From assembly GCA_001695595.3 (NCBI GenBank), contig MBPM02000079.1, positions 62,001 through 126,000 on the forward strand: DNA of 64,000 nucleotides, read 5' to 3'. How positions within the stretch are numbered: position 1 is the stretch's first letter; every line of letters begins with the position of its first letter. This document shows positions 1-11,602 of this stretch, in pieces. The position numbers and the translations under genes were made by a program. This DNA comes from Plasmopara viticola (Eukaryota > Oomycota > Peronosporomycetes > Peronosporales > Peronosporaceae). The notes under the pieces are model-generated. The model saw nothing but the letters and a program-made list of their open reading frames with translations. It was not told where the DNA came from and made no database searches.

Positions 1-3000
1 ACATTGCTGCCAACGGTGTAGGTGGGGCCACGTCGTCGTCGTCACTGTCATCAGGAGCTTGTGCAACAGATCGCTCCATATCAGCAATGACGTCATCGAG
101 ACCTGAAGAAGAAGTGGACGCCAAAAGTGCGCGATCGAACGTCTCGCGAGACACATAAGGCCGGCAGCAACCGCGAAGTCGCTTTGTGACCTCATATACG
201 TCCTCTCCTGGTAGAAAAACCATCGTTTTGCGCAAAAATGGCCGGAGAAGCGGACTTAAAAAGACGTTGGCGTCCACACTGCGCAATTTTAACGCTAATT
301 CTCCCATCAACTTAAGCACAGCATGGCGAATCCACCAGCTTGGATGTAACAGTAGCGAGCACGTCATGCGAGCCTTTTCCACCAATGTACTAATTTTCTT
401 TTGAAACAGTCCAAGCTGACACAAACTAGAAAGACACTCCACTGCTTTGGTAATTACGATTTCTTGTACATCAAAAAGAGCCTGCTCAATGCAAGGCAAA
501 ATGTTGTGCTCAACGGCCACGGGCCCTACAAAAGAGCATACGCCAACAATATAGTCAAAGAATGCACCACGAAGTTCCCAATCTGGATCATTCAAAAAGG
601 TGATCAGCTGTGGCAAAACCACATCCAATGTACGTTCTTGGCCGAAAAACACACAAAGCCTTGTAATGTCGACGAGGAGAGCACGCTTGACCAGCGATGA
701 TGAAGCTTTTTGATCAGGAGTTGTTAGTTGAATCACAAATCGCGATATCATCTTGTGCAGCACACTCAATTCCTTGTCAAAACTGCTAGACGCCATGTAC
801 ATCGTACTTGAAGCAGAATCGTTACTTCGATTGGACAGTGTGGCCAGCGATGCGGCAGAGCCTGACGATGTCAGCGTCTTCTGTTTCATTGCGTGCGCAA
901 GTTCCAAGAAACGACGACTTGTCTCTGCTAATTGGGGCAAGCATTCAGCAAATGTAATACGCACCAACTCATCCGGATCCGACTGAAAGGGGACCATGGC
1001 GGGCAGCACGTATTGTGGAAAGACTGAGGCGTCAGCAAGGGGGAAAGATAGCACCAGAGATAGCAAATACGTAATTGTGCGAAGAGCTAAGGCTCGTACA
1101 GTCGCACTTGGATCGTCAATCACTTCAAGAAGATAAGGAATCAGACGCTGAAGTCGGGCTTCGTCGCTTGTAAACTGACCCAGCGCACGAATCAGGTACA
1201 ACGCGGTCAATTTCGATTCGGGAACTTGAACATGCCGTAGACTGGAGCAAATTAGCGACAAGACTATAACGATACCATTACGATCATGCGGCCATGGCAC
1301 GCTTGCAGGATATGACGGTGGCTTCATCCGTCGCGTCTTAGCTTTGTGCAGTGGAAGTGAAGACGAACTCCCTTTGGTCAATGATCCGCGCATATGCATT
1401 TCGTCATCATCTTTGGCTTCCGCGTCCTCAACTGTTTCTTCATCCAAATGACTCGTTGTTGACACGCGCGAGTAGTCAAGAAGTAGCAAATTGTTTTTTT
1501 TTTGAGTAAGAGCATTAAACTGATCGTGAAGCTTCTCAATTTTTTTCTTTTGCAGAGTGGAGCTTAGTCCGCGCATGTCATTTTCTTTGTCTTTTACCTT
1601 TTGTAGCTTTGTGATAGCAACGTTGTCTCGTTCGGCCTTGTGTTTACCATGTTTCGCGGGAATATTCTGGTATAATTCTTCAAGTACACGCTGCGCAACA
1701 TAATTTTGTTGTACGCTTCCTGAAGCAGTTGTTAAGCGGTCGGAGCCGTAGCCTTCCTTAAGGCGCAACTTAAAAAACTCTTCTCCTTCAGTGTCTTCAA
1801 CTCCCGCGATCTCACGCACTAACCGACCGTAGTACTTGCAAACAAGACGAATACGTGCATCCGGTACTTTTCCTCCTCGACTTAGCACCAGCACAAGAAA
1901 TCGAAATAAAAAGTTGTCGAAATATGTTGGAAATAGACCGTTCAAACTAGTATATTTTGCAAGATATCCGCTTGCCGAATTTCGGGCGTTCGGATCCAAC
2001 TGTAGCATGTGTAAAAGCAACTCTTCGAGATTTGGATCCCCCACCTTCTTAAGTTGATGCCTCAGCGCCTCTGCATTCCCGGTACGATATTTGAGTAGTG
2101 TCGGAAGATCAAATAGTGGCTTGCCACCTAAGAAAAGCTCAGCGATTACACATCCAGCCGAAAATATATCCATGGATTCTAATAAATTCCCTTCACGACG
2201 CGAACGAGAATAAGATGAAGGTGCACTTCCACTTGATGTGGTTGACGGCGGCGTTTGCATGGAAGTTCCTGCCATGGCTCCACTGCCCATACCCATCGCT
2301 GAAATCTGCTTATCCACTTCTTCTACAGTTACGTCACTATCTGCCATTTTTGAGAGCATTATTGCAGCATCGGGCGTTTTAACAGCACTGACACCCCCAG
2401 GCCCAGAAGTTGGTCCAGACGATCCACCAGAGGAAGCGTACCCTTTACCGTAAAACCTTTCTGGCGCCACGCTGCACCCACGTCGAGTGGCGTCAATGGC
2501 ACAAAAGTAATAGTTATAATCTGCAGGGTCGTCTTCAGGGATATAGGTCGGTTTAAACGGTGCAAAATCCGTCAGAAAGACCCAGTTCCAGCTCGTGACC
2601 ATAACATTTTCTTGCTTAATATCTCCGTGGCAAATGCCCTTTGCATGACTCTGCTCCAGCGCCCTCAATATCTGAAAAGCGATCCACTTTTTCTCCACCA
2701 TTGTAAGAAACGGTCTTGAGCAGATGCGGTCGTACAAATTCGAGGCAAAATATTGGCGCACCATAAATGCCACATTGTATTTATTGGATAATTGAAAGTC
2801 TGCGTAAGGAATGACATTAGGTTGCTGTTCGACCGAGAAAGCAAGTACAAGACGACGCAGTGCCACCTCAGCACTTGTTAACGACTCTCGTTCATCGTAT
2901 TTGCGATAGATTTTCACGACCAAATGTCCCTCGTCACACTTGCACGAGATGCTCTTGAGAAACTTGCCGTCTCCAATTAAACTGCCAAACATCATATCCA

Positions 3001-3094
3001 TCGAGCGCGGCGTATAGTCCATGAGAAAGGTACGGTACTGCGACGCGCTGTCTAGCACGCTCTGAGGCTGTGCACGCGGCGCGGCGTTACCCAT
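1..3094 (-). CDS. VPS15: VPS15 / PI3-kinase regulatory subunit 4 (5' part, runs off the window)
   Basis: One uninterrupted frame runs from the ATG at 3094 to base 1 (about 1031 codons), with no stop and no need for introns. The start gives MGNAAPR; Gly2 fits the N-myristoylation site of VPS15. The kinase-like domain (about residues 35-330) has VVKIY, HGDIKQENVM (H156, D158), a TSWNW stretch and LTDFAPFKP at D176, where DFG is replaced by DFA as in known VPS15 proteins. APERF lies near 212 and MDIFSAGCVIAELF near 305, separated by a Gly/Ser-rich insert. Residues 400-1031 resemble the HEAT-repeat region, including an acidic low-complexity linker. The C-terminal WD40 propeller expected for the family would lie outside the window. 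Known role: scaffold and regulator of the VPS34 class III PI3-kinase at endosomes and autophagosomes. It matches the family's VPS34-partner rather than a generic kinase. Confidence 0.95.
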   Translation of the reverse strand, partial: MGNAAPRAQPQSVLDSASQYRTFLMDYTPRSMDMMFGSLIGDGKFLKSISCKCDEGHLVVKIYRKYDERESLTSAEVALRRLVLAFSVEQQPNVIPYADFQLSNKYNVAFMVRQYFASNLYDRICSRPFLTMVEKKWIAFQILRALEQSHAKGICHGDIKQENVMVTSWNWVFLTDFAPFKPTYIPEDDPADYNYYFCAIDATRRGCSVAPERFYGKGYASSGGSSGPTSGPGGVSAVKTPDAAIMLSKMADSDVTVEEVDKQISAMGMGSGAMAGTSMQTPPSTTSSGSAPSSYSRSRREGNLLESMDIFSAGCVIAELFLGGKPLFDLPTLLKYRTGNAEALRHQLKKVGDPNLEELLLHMLQLDPNARNSASGYLAKYTSLNGLFPTYFDNFLFRFLVLVLSRGGKVPDARIRLVCKYYGRLVREIAGVEDTEGEEFFKLRLKEGYGSDRLTTASGSVQQNYVAQRVLEELYQNIPAKHGKHKAERDNVAITKLQKVKDKENDMRGLSSTLQKKKIEKLHDQFNALTQKKNNLLLLDYSRVSTTSHLDEETVEDAEAKDDDEMHMRGSLTKGSSSSLPLHKAKTRRMKPPSYPASVPWPHDRNGIVIVLSLICSSLRHVQVPESKLTALYLIRALGQFTSDEARLQRLIPYLLEVIDDPSATVRALALRTITYLLSLVLSFPLADASVFPQYVLPAMVPFQSDPDELVRITFAECLPQLAETSRRFLELAHAMKQKTLTSSGSAASLATLSNRSNDSASSTMYMASSSFDKELSVLHKMISRFVIQLTTPDQKASSSLVKRALLVDITRLCVFFGQERTLDVVLPQLITFLNDPDWELRGAFFDYIVGVCSFVGPVAVEHNILPCIEQALFDVQEIVITKAVECLSSLCQLGLFQKKISTLVEKARMTCSLLLHPSWWIRHAVLKLMGELALKLRSVDANVFLSPLLRPFLRKTMVFLPGEDVYEVTKRLRGCCRPYVSRETFDRALLASTSSSGLDDVIADMERSVAQAPDDSDDDDVAPPTPLAAM

Positions 3095-3430
3095 GCTGAT
3101 AACTTGCTTTGCAATAGGGTCTGACGTAAACGTATGTCGCCCAGCTATTGGCTTTAAAAAGTCTTACAAACTTAACATTGAAATTCCTAATATGCTTACT
3201 AAGGGGTTGATCAAGATTTTTCTCGTGAAAAAGGGAGGATTTTTGTACCTTTCCAGAATTTGGTGAAAGTGGTTAACAGATCTTCAACATGATTTTTCAG
3301 AGCGGAATATATCGCCTTAATAACCTACCAGAAATTTTACGATATAATATTAAAACTCTCCTCTTAAAACGTTTATTCAAATATGTGGTATGGATGTTAC
3401 TTGTGCTGTATTGAAAGATAGACGATATGA
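3095..3430. other. Intergenic, upstream of VPS15
   Basis: A+T-rich 5' flank of VPS15. I see no gene and no recognisable oomycete initiator motif. It probably holds the VPS15 promoter and 5' UTR. Confidence 0.5.
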
Positions 3431-3439
3431 TTTCCTCGC

Positions 3440-4349
3440 TTTAGTGTCCTTTAGGCTCGACGAACGAATCCATGGCGATACAAAAAGCGGTGAAGCAGCC
3501 AAAAAAGCAAGTCATAGACCACATCGCACCAGTTCTTAATATTCCAAGTACGATGATTTAGGAGAAGGGAAAAATTAGCTACAGCACATCTGTTAACATG
3601 TTTTCTTAGTTTGGGAAAGCGAAAAGTATGCCGTGTGGCATGTTGTCAACCGCGAGGTGACTCCGACGTGTGTTGACCCTCGTGCCTCGGACGAATATGT
3701 CAGGACAAGCAACATTGCTTTTGGATTGATGCTGCTCCATATGGATGCGGACTATCACCACCTTGTTGATGACTGCGAGGAAGCGTGGGTTGCGTGGGCG
3801 CGTATTAAGCCGCTGTACGGCGGATCGCAAAAGGCTGGTCGCATCTACTTGAAGCGACAACTCTTTAGCATGGAGATGGCCGAAGGTGGTAATGTCTTGC
3901 ATCACTGCAATGAAGTCCTCAATACCAGCGCAAAGCTTTCCAGTATCGGCGCGAAAATGGAGGACGAAGACGTTGCAATCTGCCTTTTGCGAAGTCTGCC
4001 CAAGAGCTACGAGAATGTCGTGCTCAACTTGGAGATCAGCAATGCGGAGTTGAGGACTCAGGATGTGGTTAAAGTGCTGACGAATGAGCACATTAAGCGA
4101 CAAGGGTCGAAAACCACGACAGTCAAGACTGAGGAAGTGGCAAAGGCGTTCAGCGCAGAGCGAGAAAATCGCCAGTGCGCATACTGCGGAAAATTGGGGC
4201 ACTCGGCGGAGCGGTGCTGGACCAAGCAGAAGGATGAGAATCGGAATGCTCGACGCGGCGGCCAAGCTCGTGGACGCGGAGCAAACAATGTTCACTATCG
4301 ACCAAGCGGGAGCAACCACAGAAGGTGTATATATTTTAAAGTTAAATAA
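3440..4349 (+). pseudogene. Ty1/copia gag remnant (UBN2-like region plus CCHC knuckle)
   Basis: An open stretch at about 3615-4349 reads as the gag part of a copia polyprotein. It has an [11 protein letters not shown] motif, a Tyr-Leu-Lys-Arg-Gln-Leu segment, [10 protein letters not shown] and a zinc knuckle [14 protein letters not shown] (C-X2-C-X4-H-X4-C) followed by an Arg/Gly-rich tail. Upstream, at 3440-3600, related coding traces (Arg-Leu-Asp, Trp-Arg-Tyr-Lys) sit in other frames, so the N-terminus is broken. The frame stops at 4349 and no protease, integrase or reverse transcriptase follows. In copia elements gag forms the particle that packages the RNA; this copy cannot be autonomous. 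A 270-codon frame on the opposite strand (4418-3606) is its shadow. Confidence 0.85.
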
Positions 4350-7300
4350 AGGAATTTTTCGAAGAACAACAGAATTTGATGTAATCGACATTTTGTTAAT
4401 CTTGTAATAGTCTCGCATTGCAAAAAATCACCCTGAATCGTCCAGTCAAACTTCATCTTAGTTCTTGGTTACGACTCGATCTTGCGCATGCAATGGCTAA
4501 TGAGTCCGTGATCGATTGGCGGGACAATTCCACGCAACAGGCCTTCGGTGGTTTACGTATTCACGGCTCGTTTAAAAACAATCCTGGGCAAGGATACACC
4601 CGAGGTAAATTATACACAAAACAAGACACACTCGGCTTGTATAATCCCCTCACTCTAATGTTTTTTAAAAAGAGCATCAGAAACAAGTCATTTTCATTTT
4701 GTCGGGCTAAATAAACGGCTCAAGAGGCTCCTTAAATCTTAACTGACCTGGCTGTGAGATTTGAGGAATTCGACAGCACAGACCGATATCTACCCGAAGG
4801 TAGATGTGACAAAAGTCTTAATAGATTTTTTAGCGGGTGAACACATTTGCTAGTAGCACCGCTCGTCGGAGGTGCTAGAGATACTGCTTTAAAAATAGTA
4901 GCATAGCTCTACAAGCTGATCAATAATTGTGGGTTACAAAGGTTCCGCAAGTCTCGATACCTCCCGCTGCCAATGCGCTCACGATTTATGTTTTGCGTGA
5001 TGCACATCCCAATATCATCTATGCGTGCGCAGCGAGTGCAACGCAGTGGAACCCGAGCGGCATCTGTTCTTCAAATGCATTCTGCCACACAAGCTGACTT
5101 GTTTCTATGTTACGATCTGATATGACTTGACATCGCCCTTGGTCGCCCACCATCCTTTACGCCCGCTTGGCGCAACCATGCTGCCGTGGTACATGACTTG
5201 TGGCAGATCACTAGTTGCATCACGCTCCACTTGCTGTAAACAGTGCACATTAACGGTTTGTCCCGCCAGCGTATGCCTCTACATTTGGTGTCTGCGCTTC
5301 GGATTGTGTGCACCATGTTGAGTGCGCACGTGCGTGCGTGCATGCATGCGTGGGGTTCACGATAAAAATCAGCAAGCGTTGATCCAGTCTATGCTAACCC
5401 GGCTTCGTTTCTCTCGCTCGATTGGTACCCTTATCCCAGCGCACCGCTGTATGCAGTGCGTTTCCTGTAGCCGCCCCCGGGTCTGCCAATACCTTGCCTT
5501 CAGCCATTTTTCCGCCAATTGACTTGACTCGACTCCAAAACTATCCCTAGCGTACCAAAATCTCAATTCACCTGTGCGTTTTTTCTAATTTGTACAGAAC
5601 ATCAAATTTTAGAGTGATCAATCTGGGAGGGGAATGAAGAATGACAACTGATTCCGCGCCTCTCTCAATTTTCCTTTAAGTACCCGAGTCAAGCCGATCT
5701 ATCCCCGAGACAATCAGGATCGCCCAATCGGCGGCCAGTGCCTCCAAACCAGATCTCCTTCAATGCGGCTAAGGAGAAATTTGTCGACAAATTGTTTGGT
5801 CAAAAGTCAGTGATGTCGCGTGACTAAATGATTCGACTACACTATGCGTTTGTTAGCCCTTGTGACCTTACAAATACTTTTTAGCATACATCTAGGCACA
5901 TTAGCCGCCTTAGGGGTATACTCAGCACATTAATTGGTTTTGATACCGAACATAGCGCACTTTACTTTGTTAATTCGGTAATTCATAGAAAAACGTATCC
6001 TCCTTTGTAAAGAGTGTTTGTGCAAACATTGTTGCACTATTTAGCTTATGATACGCGTAAGCCAGTTGCCACTTTTTACTAAGGTTTTGGGTACAGAGAA
6101 TTAGTTATCAGTGTGCAAATGACGACTCTTGCCATGCCATGCCAATTTTATTTTATCTGCGAAGGAGGCATCAAAGAGCTGACATTGCTTTCGCAACAGT
6201 AGCCAACACCTTACAACACATTACTTCGTGCCTACTCTTTTATTCATTCGGTGGAAAGACGTCGGGTCTCTAAATACCACATTTGAGTATTATTTCTATC
6301 ACGAGTGTATTCGGCTATCAGGAGCGTTCATTAAAGGCACAGCATAGACTACAACTCCGTCTGTAAAAAAAAAGCTGTAATTATGTTTTGAGGCTTAGGT
6401 ACTCGACTACAGATATAATTGTGGCTCCCAGCTCTCAGCTAAAAATTCAGTAACTATGAATAATTCGACACTCAGTAGCTCTTACACCACTGGTAGGGCC
6501 TAATTGGAGCGCGTGTGTCACGGCCAGTTGATCTTTCAATCATCACGGCTCTCTGTCGATCACGAGGTACCGAGGATTCAATTCGTATCGCAACGCTTTT
6601 ATCACCAAGCGAAGCTACGCCACCCACTTTAAATTGTCCTAAGCTGCAAGTCTTTATATACTGGAAGCAGCAACGGACGTAGACGCTTGGACTGGTTCAC
6701 AAGTACCTTACTATTGGTTGTCATGGCGTGTGCATCGTGCGGCTAGATTACGTGTGGCTTCGTGGGCGTTGAGGAGCAATTTGGATGGTGGCACCAAGGG
6801 TACAACGCATACGCTTTCTCCCACAGGCACAACGAGCCTGGGTGAGTTACACCCAGGCCACGCCTTAAGGTGAGAGCGACGCATTGGTGCCTAGATCGCG
6901 AGGTCGCTCAAAGAATTGGGTAGCTTCGTGTTCCAGGCGTCGGAGTCACAGGTACTGCCGGTATACAGAGATGGACGTGAGGTGTCAATCGATGTGGCCG
7001 CGCACAAATGCATCAGCATCCAAGAAGTCAGCAAACCCAGAGCCTAAACATTGTTGCAGTGTGCTAATGATAGCTGCGCTGGGGCTCGGCAACCATGCAT
7101 AGACTAGCCGCTGTATTTCCATGCTGCCACCATGGGCGGTGCGTTCAAAGTGAAAATTGGCGTCGGCGTGGAATCAGGCCGATTACTTCCGTGCATAGCC
7201 AATGCGGGCGACTAGAGTGAGAACCCGCCGTAAGACTTCTCAGACGCCAGACCTGATGCCACCACTGGGATATGACATCCTACTGAAGCAAAGCATCGTG

Positions 7301-8600
7301 GCGCATGAGGCTAACCGTAGAGAGGTTGAGGGGTCGCCAGGGAGCAGCACAAGCGACAGGAACACAACTCCTGGTGTGATTCAGTTACGATGGGTCAAGG
7401 TCGGCGCAGCGATATACTGGAGCAGCACATTGAGCTTCTGACGCTTGAGTGAGTATCGATGCTGGGTGCTGACACATCAACGTCGAAGTGAGGTTGGAAC
7501 AATAACTCCTCGGGAAACAGCTGGACGTGCTTGGCGCCGCGTCCGTAGCGACGTGCGAGTTTTAAGCGGTTGAGCATGGACTGCCACTGCTTGACGACCC
7601 ACTGCGGGATCGGAACATGTACGGTTTAGTGCCGCAACCGAGAGAGCACCATCGTTTGCGCGACTAGCAGACGTCCTCGCAAGGTGCAAGCGCGTGAGAA
7701 CAACACTAAGAGAAACCTTTGTAGAAGCTTTTGTTTAAGAGCTCTACGATGGCGTCGTCGACCGGATCCTGACCAAACAGGATGTCCAGAAATTTAACTT
7801 CCTAACCACACTGGAGCACCCTGAAGCAGTCGACGCTTGAGGTCTACTCTGACCACTTGAGAATAGAATTAAAGCAACTTGGGCCAACATTGTAAATGGG
7901 AAAGGTATCGGCTGCTTTTTAAGTAGCTATGGGGTTTGAGGACTCTTGAAAAAGAATAAGTCGCTTAGCCCATAATGGAGGTACAGCTCTCACTATGCGG
8001 ACCTTGGAAAGGCTTTCTTCAATTTACTGAAAATCTTATGATAATCGTTGAACTCCCAAAAGCTTATCATTCACAGCTTTATTTTTGACTTGCCAGAGGT
8101 AAGCTACAACAGTGCGAGCATAATTGTTGTTTTCGTGTGCCTCAAAAAAAGAATTAAATCCATCGCGTGCTTAAGCCAGTATAGAAGAAAAACAAGCAGC
8201 AATGTCGTTAATGTATGATGTATTTAAATGCTATGACCTTTTGGACACAATGTTTTCAAAAAATTCCAATTATTACCGTTGCGCTCTGACAAATGCTGTA
8301 TAAAATATGGGGCAACTGCTTGCTGATATCTACAGCAAACCGTTCACGAGCAAATCTTCAGATATGAGGGGTCAACCTGCCCAATGTGAGCACTGAAGCG
8401 CCATATTTGTGAAAAAATGAGTTTTTGATGGCTGATTTCGCACTTTAACGAATCGACAATGCTTGCATTCTTTTGCTTAGACGGCCTGAAGATCCTTTTT
8501 GAGCATCAAAGCTTCAGGAATAAATGGAATAGAGGACTTATGAAACAATTCCTTTAAGGAACAAAGTGAGATTTCTTTTTATTTTGGACTTCGCACTAAT
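4350..8600. other. Repeat-rich intergenic stretch without a supportable gene
   Basis: Only short frames without recognisable domains are present, such as 4418-4714 (+, 98 codons), 5110-5566 and 6884-7441 (+). The segment at 6500-7700 is richer in G+C than its surroundings and contains TGTCACGG near 6515, possibly the edge of an old LTR element. That is a guess from composition. No splice-linked coding series was found. Confidence 0.4.
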
Positions 8601-8943
8601 TAAACCAGCAGCAGGGCAAAAGATGCGATTGAAATCACCCAAAAAAGAAGAAAAGTAAAGCTGTTTGATAAAGGTGGTACATTATTGCTGGATATTAGCG
8701 TTGATGAAAAGGATAAGGCTAGAATCCTAAGAAATTGAATCAGTTTTATCGGGTTTCTAGTGGTCTTGAACTCGTATGGACCGGCGTACACCATCGACGT
8801 TCTTAAGACAATGTCGGCACCCAGAATTTCATCAGGAGCGTTGTGTCCACATTTAGAATTCCGACTCACACGTGAGTCCTTACCAATATATTTTTCTCGA
8901 AGTATTGTTCCCATGGTTGACCTCGTTAGTAAAGCGAGTACAG

Positions 8944-9192
8944 ATGAATATACGTCGGTTAATAGTGTCGATAGTGGCCACCGTTTTGGCCGTAGGTCTG
9001 ACGGCAAAGGCTGTGCGCTTGAGTGGCCTCCCAAGACTAGATATTGCTATGAAACAAAATCACAACGCAGCTGGAGATCTCACGCCGACACGCGCGACTG
9101 ACGATCGGACTATGAAGCCTACAAATTTCCCTGCTGACTCTTTCCGAAGTGCGTCAACGGTCTGGGGTTGCTTTAAAAAGGTTGCGACATAG
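8944..9192 (+). CDS. Candidate small secreted protein (82 aa)
   Basis: The ATG at 8944 opens an 82-residue frame with a signal-peptide-like start: a basic MNIRR, then a hydrophobic core LIVSIVATVLAVGLTA, with a plausible cleavage after Ala-Lys-Ala near residue 23. The rest is short and polar, with no recognised domain. RLSG follows the putative cleavage site but is not an RXLR motif, and I see no EER. The region is gene-poor, where oomycete secreted proteins often sit; that is context only. It could be a genuine small secreted protein, a truncated effector relic or chance. Longer frames overlap it on both strands (8760-9101 + and 9034-8600 -), and neither shows a domain. Confidence 0.3.
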   Translation: MNIRRLIVSIVATVLAVGLTAKAVRLSGLPRLDIAMKQNHNAAGDLTPTRATDDRTMKPTNFPADSFRSASTVWGCFKKVAT

Positions 9193-11292
9193 ACACCAAA
9201 AACGACCCCAAAATGAACGTTGAGTTCGTACACTCAGTCGCGCAGAAGGTATTGCTGTCAACAGAGAAGTCGTAAGCTCGAGAGAGAAAATGCCCCCTTG
9301 GGCACACCTTGATTGACAAGGTCGGCAGTGAAATGCGGGTCGAAGTAAAGGCGCTCTCATGAGCGCTAGATGCTTTTTGTGTAGTGACGCAATTTTGTCT
9401 ACTCACAGAACTTGCATAAGCCGTCGAGTCAGCTCCAGTGTGGCTGCTTGATGGCTGTTACGATTGTAATTAGAAAAATGGTCAAATAGTGTATAAGCCT
9501 CTGTATTTTGGTCGCGCGTCAAGGTATGGTAGGACTCTTGCTCGGAAATTACATCTCAAGAGTCTAGCCAATGAGACATCTCGAAGGTGAGTTGTATCAG
9601 AACTACCCACGTAAGCGTAGCGTATTGCAATCTAAGCTTACCGACTAAGAGTGAATCACCCAAGGTGATCAAGTTGATTTACTCGCTTTTCCAATTGAAC
9701 CGTGATCCACATACTTCGTTTTTGTCTTCAAGCTTTCGTAAACGCTATGTAAGGAATTAAGCGGAATTTGATGGGGTGTTGTATTTTGCGCGTAGCTGCC
9801 GTAAGATTTTGCGAGGGTATAGACTCTCATTAAGCCAATTTTAATACAGTGATGCTACGCAAAGGATGACCCTCACGGGAGCAAGCGTACCGCTTGACAC
9901 CATAGCTAGGATCGGAGGATTAGTTACCATCCAGAAGGACCTCCTCTTGCTCATCGGAATTGTTTCCTGGAAATTTTGTAGACCTCTAACGGGACGATAA
10001 ATTGCGTTGGTGTTCGGCTGAAGACGAGTCACAAAATTCTTTCCCCACTGCATCAGTGCCATCACCCACTATATATTCCGAGGGTTGTGACTTCGACTAT
10101 AATTTCTTCTTAGGCCACCAATTTTAAATTTTTCTCATGAATACGTCCTAGGTGTCTTGACTCCTGAATGACGCGGACTTATCTGTCATTCTAGATAAAA
10201 TATTTCGCGAGGCCGGTACACTTTTGCAGGTACACTTGGGCGAAGAAGCTGTATTTACAGCGATGTCGTTGACCAGAAGCTTCTTTGCGGCCTTGCAGGT
10301 AAAGAACAGGGTAAGTAGCCACTATGTTTACCGTTTGAAGGTGAAGGTATCTTTGCTTCCCGACATGATGGAGTGGGAGGTTATTCTAACGCTTTCCCTG
10401 CCTAAGCGGCTCTCTAATTACTGACCGATACCGCAGCAATATTCTTCTTGTCTAGCCTGGTAGTCGTGTAATCTTTTTGCTTTGGTAACCGTCATGATGA
10501 AGTCAAACGACCCTTCCCTCCTATTGCATGTAATTCAAGGGGGAGGAGAAACCGCGATTATAGCAGGAACTTCATATGTTTGTTAAGGCTTATTAGCTTT
10601 AAGCTAAACAAGTTCTATTTTCTAGCCTTATTAAAACAGGTATCATCTTCTGGGTCGTCTCGACGAGCTTGACCTGTCCTTGCGCATCTAGTCTGTTGAA
10701 GAGGATGCAGAAGATGGATCGTCTCTTCAAAGGCACGTCTATTGACACTCTCAATGGGTATGCCGGTACACAATCTCGCAATTTCGTTGCTTTGTTTCCC
10801 CATGTACACGTCGGGATAAGTCAGGACTTAGCGGCGCTCAAGATGGCACCGCGGATACACTTATATGGTAAGTAACTTATTACACGGCTTTCGATGCTGG
10901 TGTATACCAGTAGCGGTGTATCCTTAGATTCTATTCACATATCAACCACTTTACGCGCTAAAATGCTAATTATTTTTGCCATGTTGGCGCGAAATTGTCA
11001 ATTCGTATAGTGTCGACATTATAAAAGGGCAATTGCATCATTTTAAATATAAAAACGTAAAACGTCCCAGTATTTTCCTAACTTGAATGCGTTACTGAAA
11101 GCTTCATACAAATACAAACCGGATGTGTTAGACTTTATGCCACCAAAGCAAAACAGAATGCTTGTAAAACACCTCGACAGTACTACTCGCTTGGACACGC
11201 CTTTTTACCGCTTGCATGGTTTAGATGTGTGCGAGCTTATTCCTGTATTATCAGACTGTGCATCGTGCAAAAAAACATAACGCGACAAGAAT
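9193..11292. other. Intergenic, no recognisable gene
   Basis: Short frames (10224-10424 +, 10669-10875 +, 11083-11280 +) carry no motif I recognise. Composition matches the neighbouring decayed repeats. Confidence 0.4.
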
Positions 11293-11602
11293 GCAGCTAT
11301 GCTTTAGCCTACACAAAGATTTGCAATTGATGACTAGAACTTAGGAATTACGAAATACAGAGATGAGGCTGCTCGATAGTACTAAAGCAGCTTTTCGGGG
11401 GTTGGCCCTTTCTCGTTACACATCTGGGGTCCGAGCCTGGTCTGATACCTTGTGACAGCTATGCTCTTGCCTACACAAAGCTTTACAATAGATGACTAGA
11501 AAATTAGAATTACGAAGTACAGAGATGAGGCTGCTGGATAAAACTAAAGCAGCTTTTAAACGCTTGGCGCTTTCGCGTTATACATCTAGGGTACGAGCCT
11601 GG
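11293..11602. repeat. Diverged tandem duplication, two ~148-bp units
   Basis: Unit 1 is 11293-11440 and unit 2 is about 11456-11602. Both contain, in order, an AGCTATGCT block, CCTACACAAAG, GATGACTAGA, a shared ACAGAGATGAGGCTGCT block, AAAGCAGCTTTT, TACACATCT (TATACATCT in unit 2) and GAGCCTGG. The many point differences make it an old duplication. No coding content was seen. Confidence 0.8.

Noticed and set aside
3606..4418. 270-codon minus-strand frame
   Set aside because: It is antisense to the copia gag relic, which has recognisable protein motifs; the minus frame shows none.
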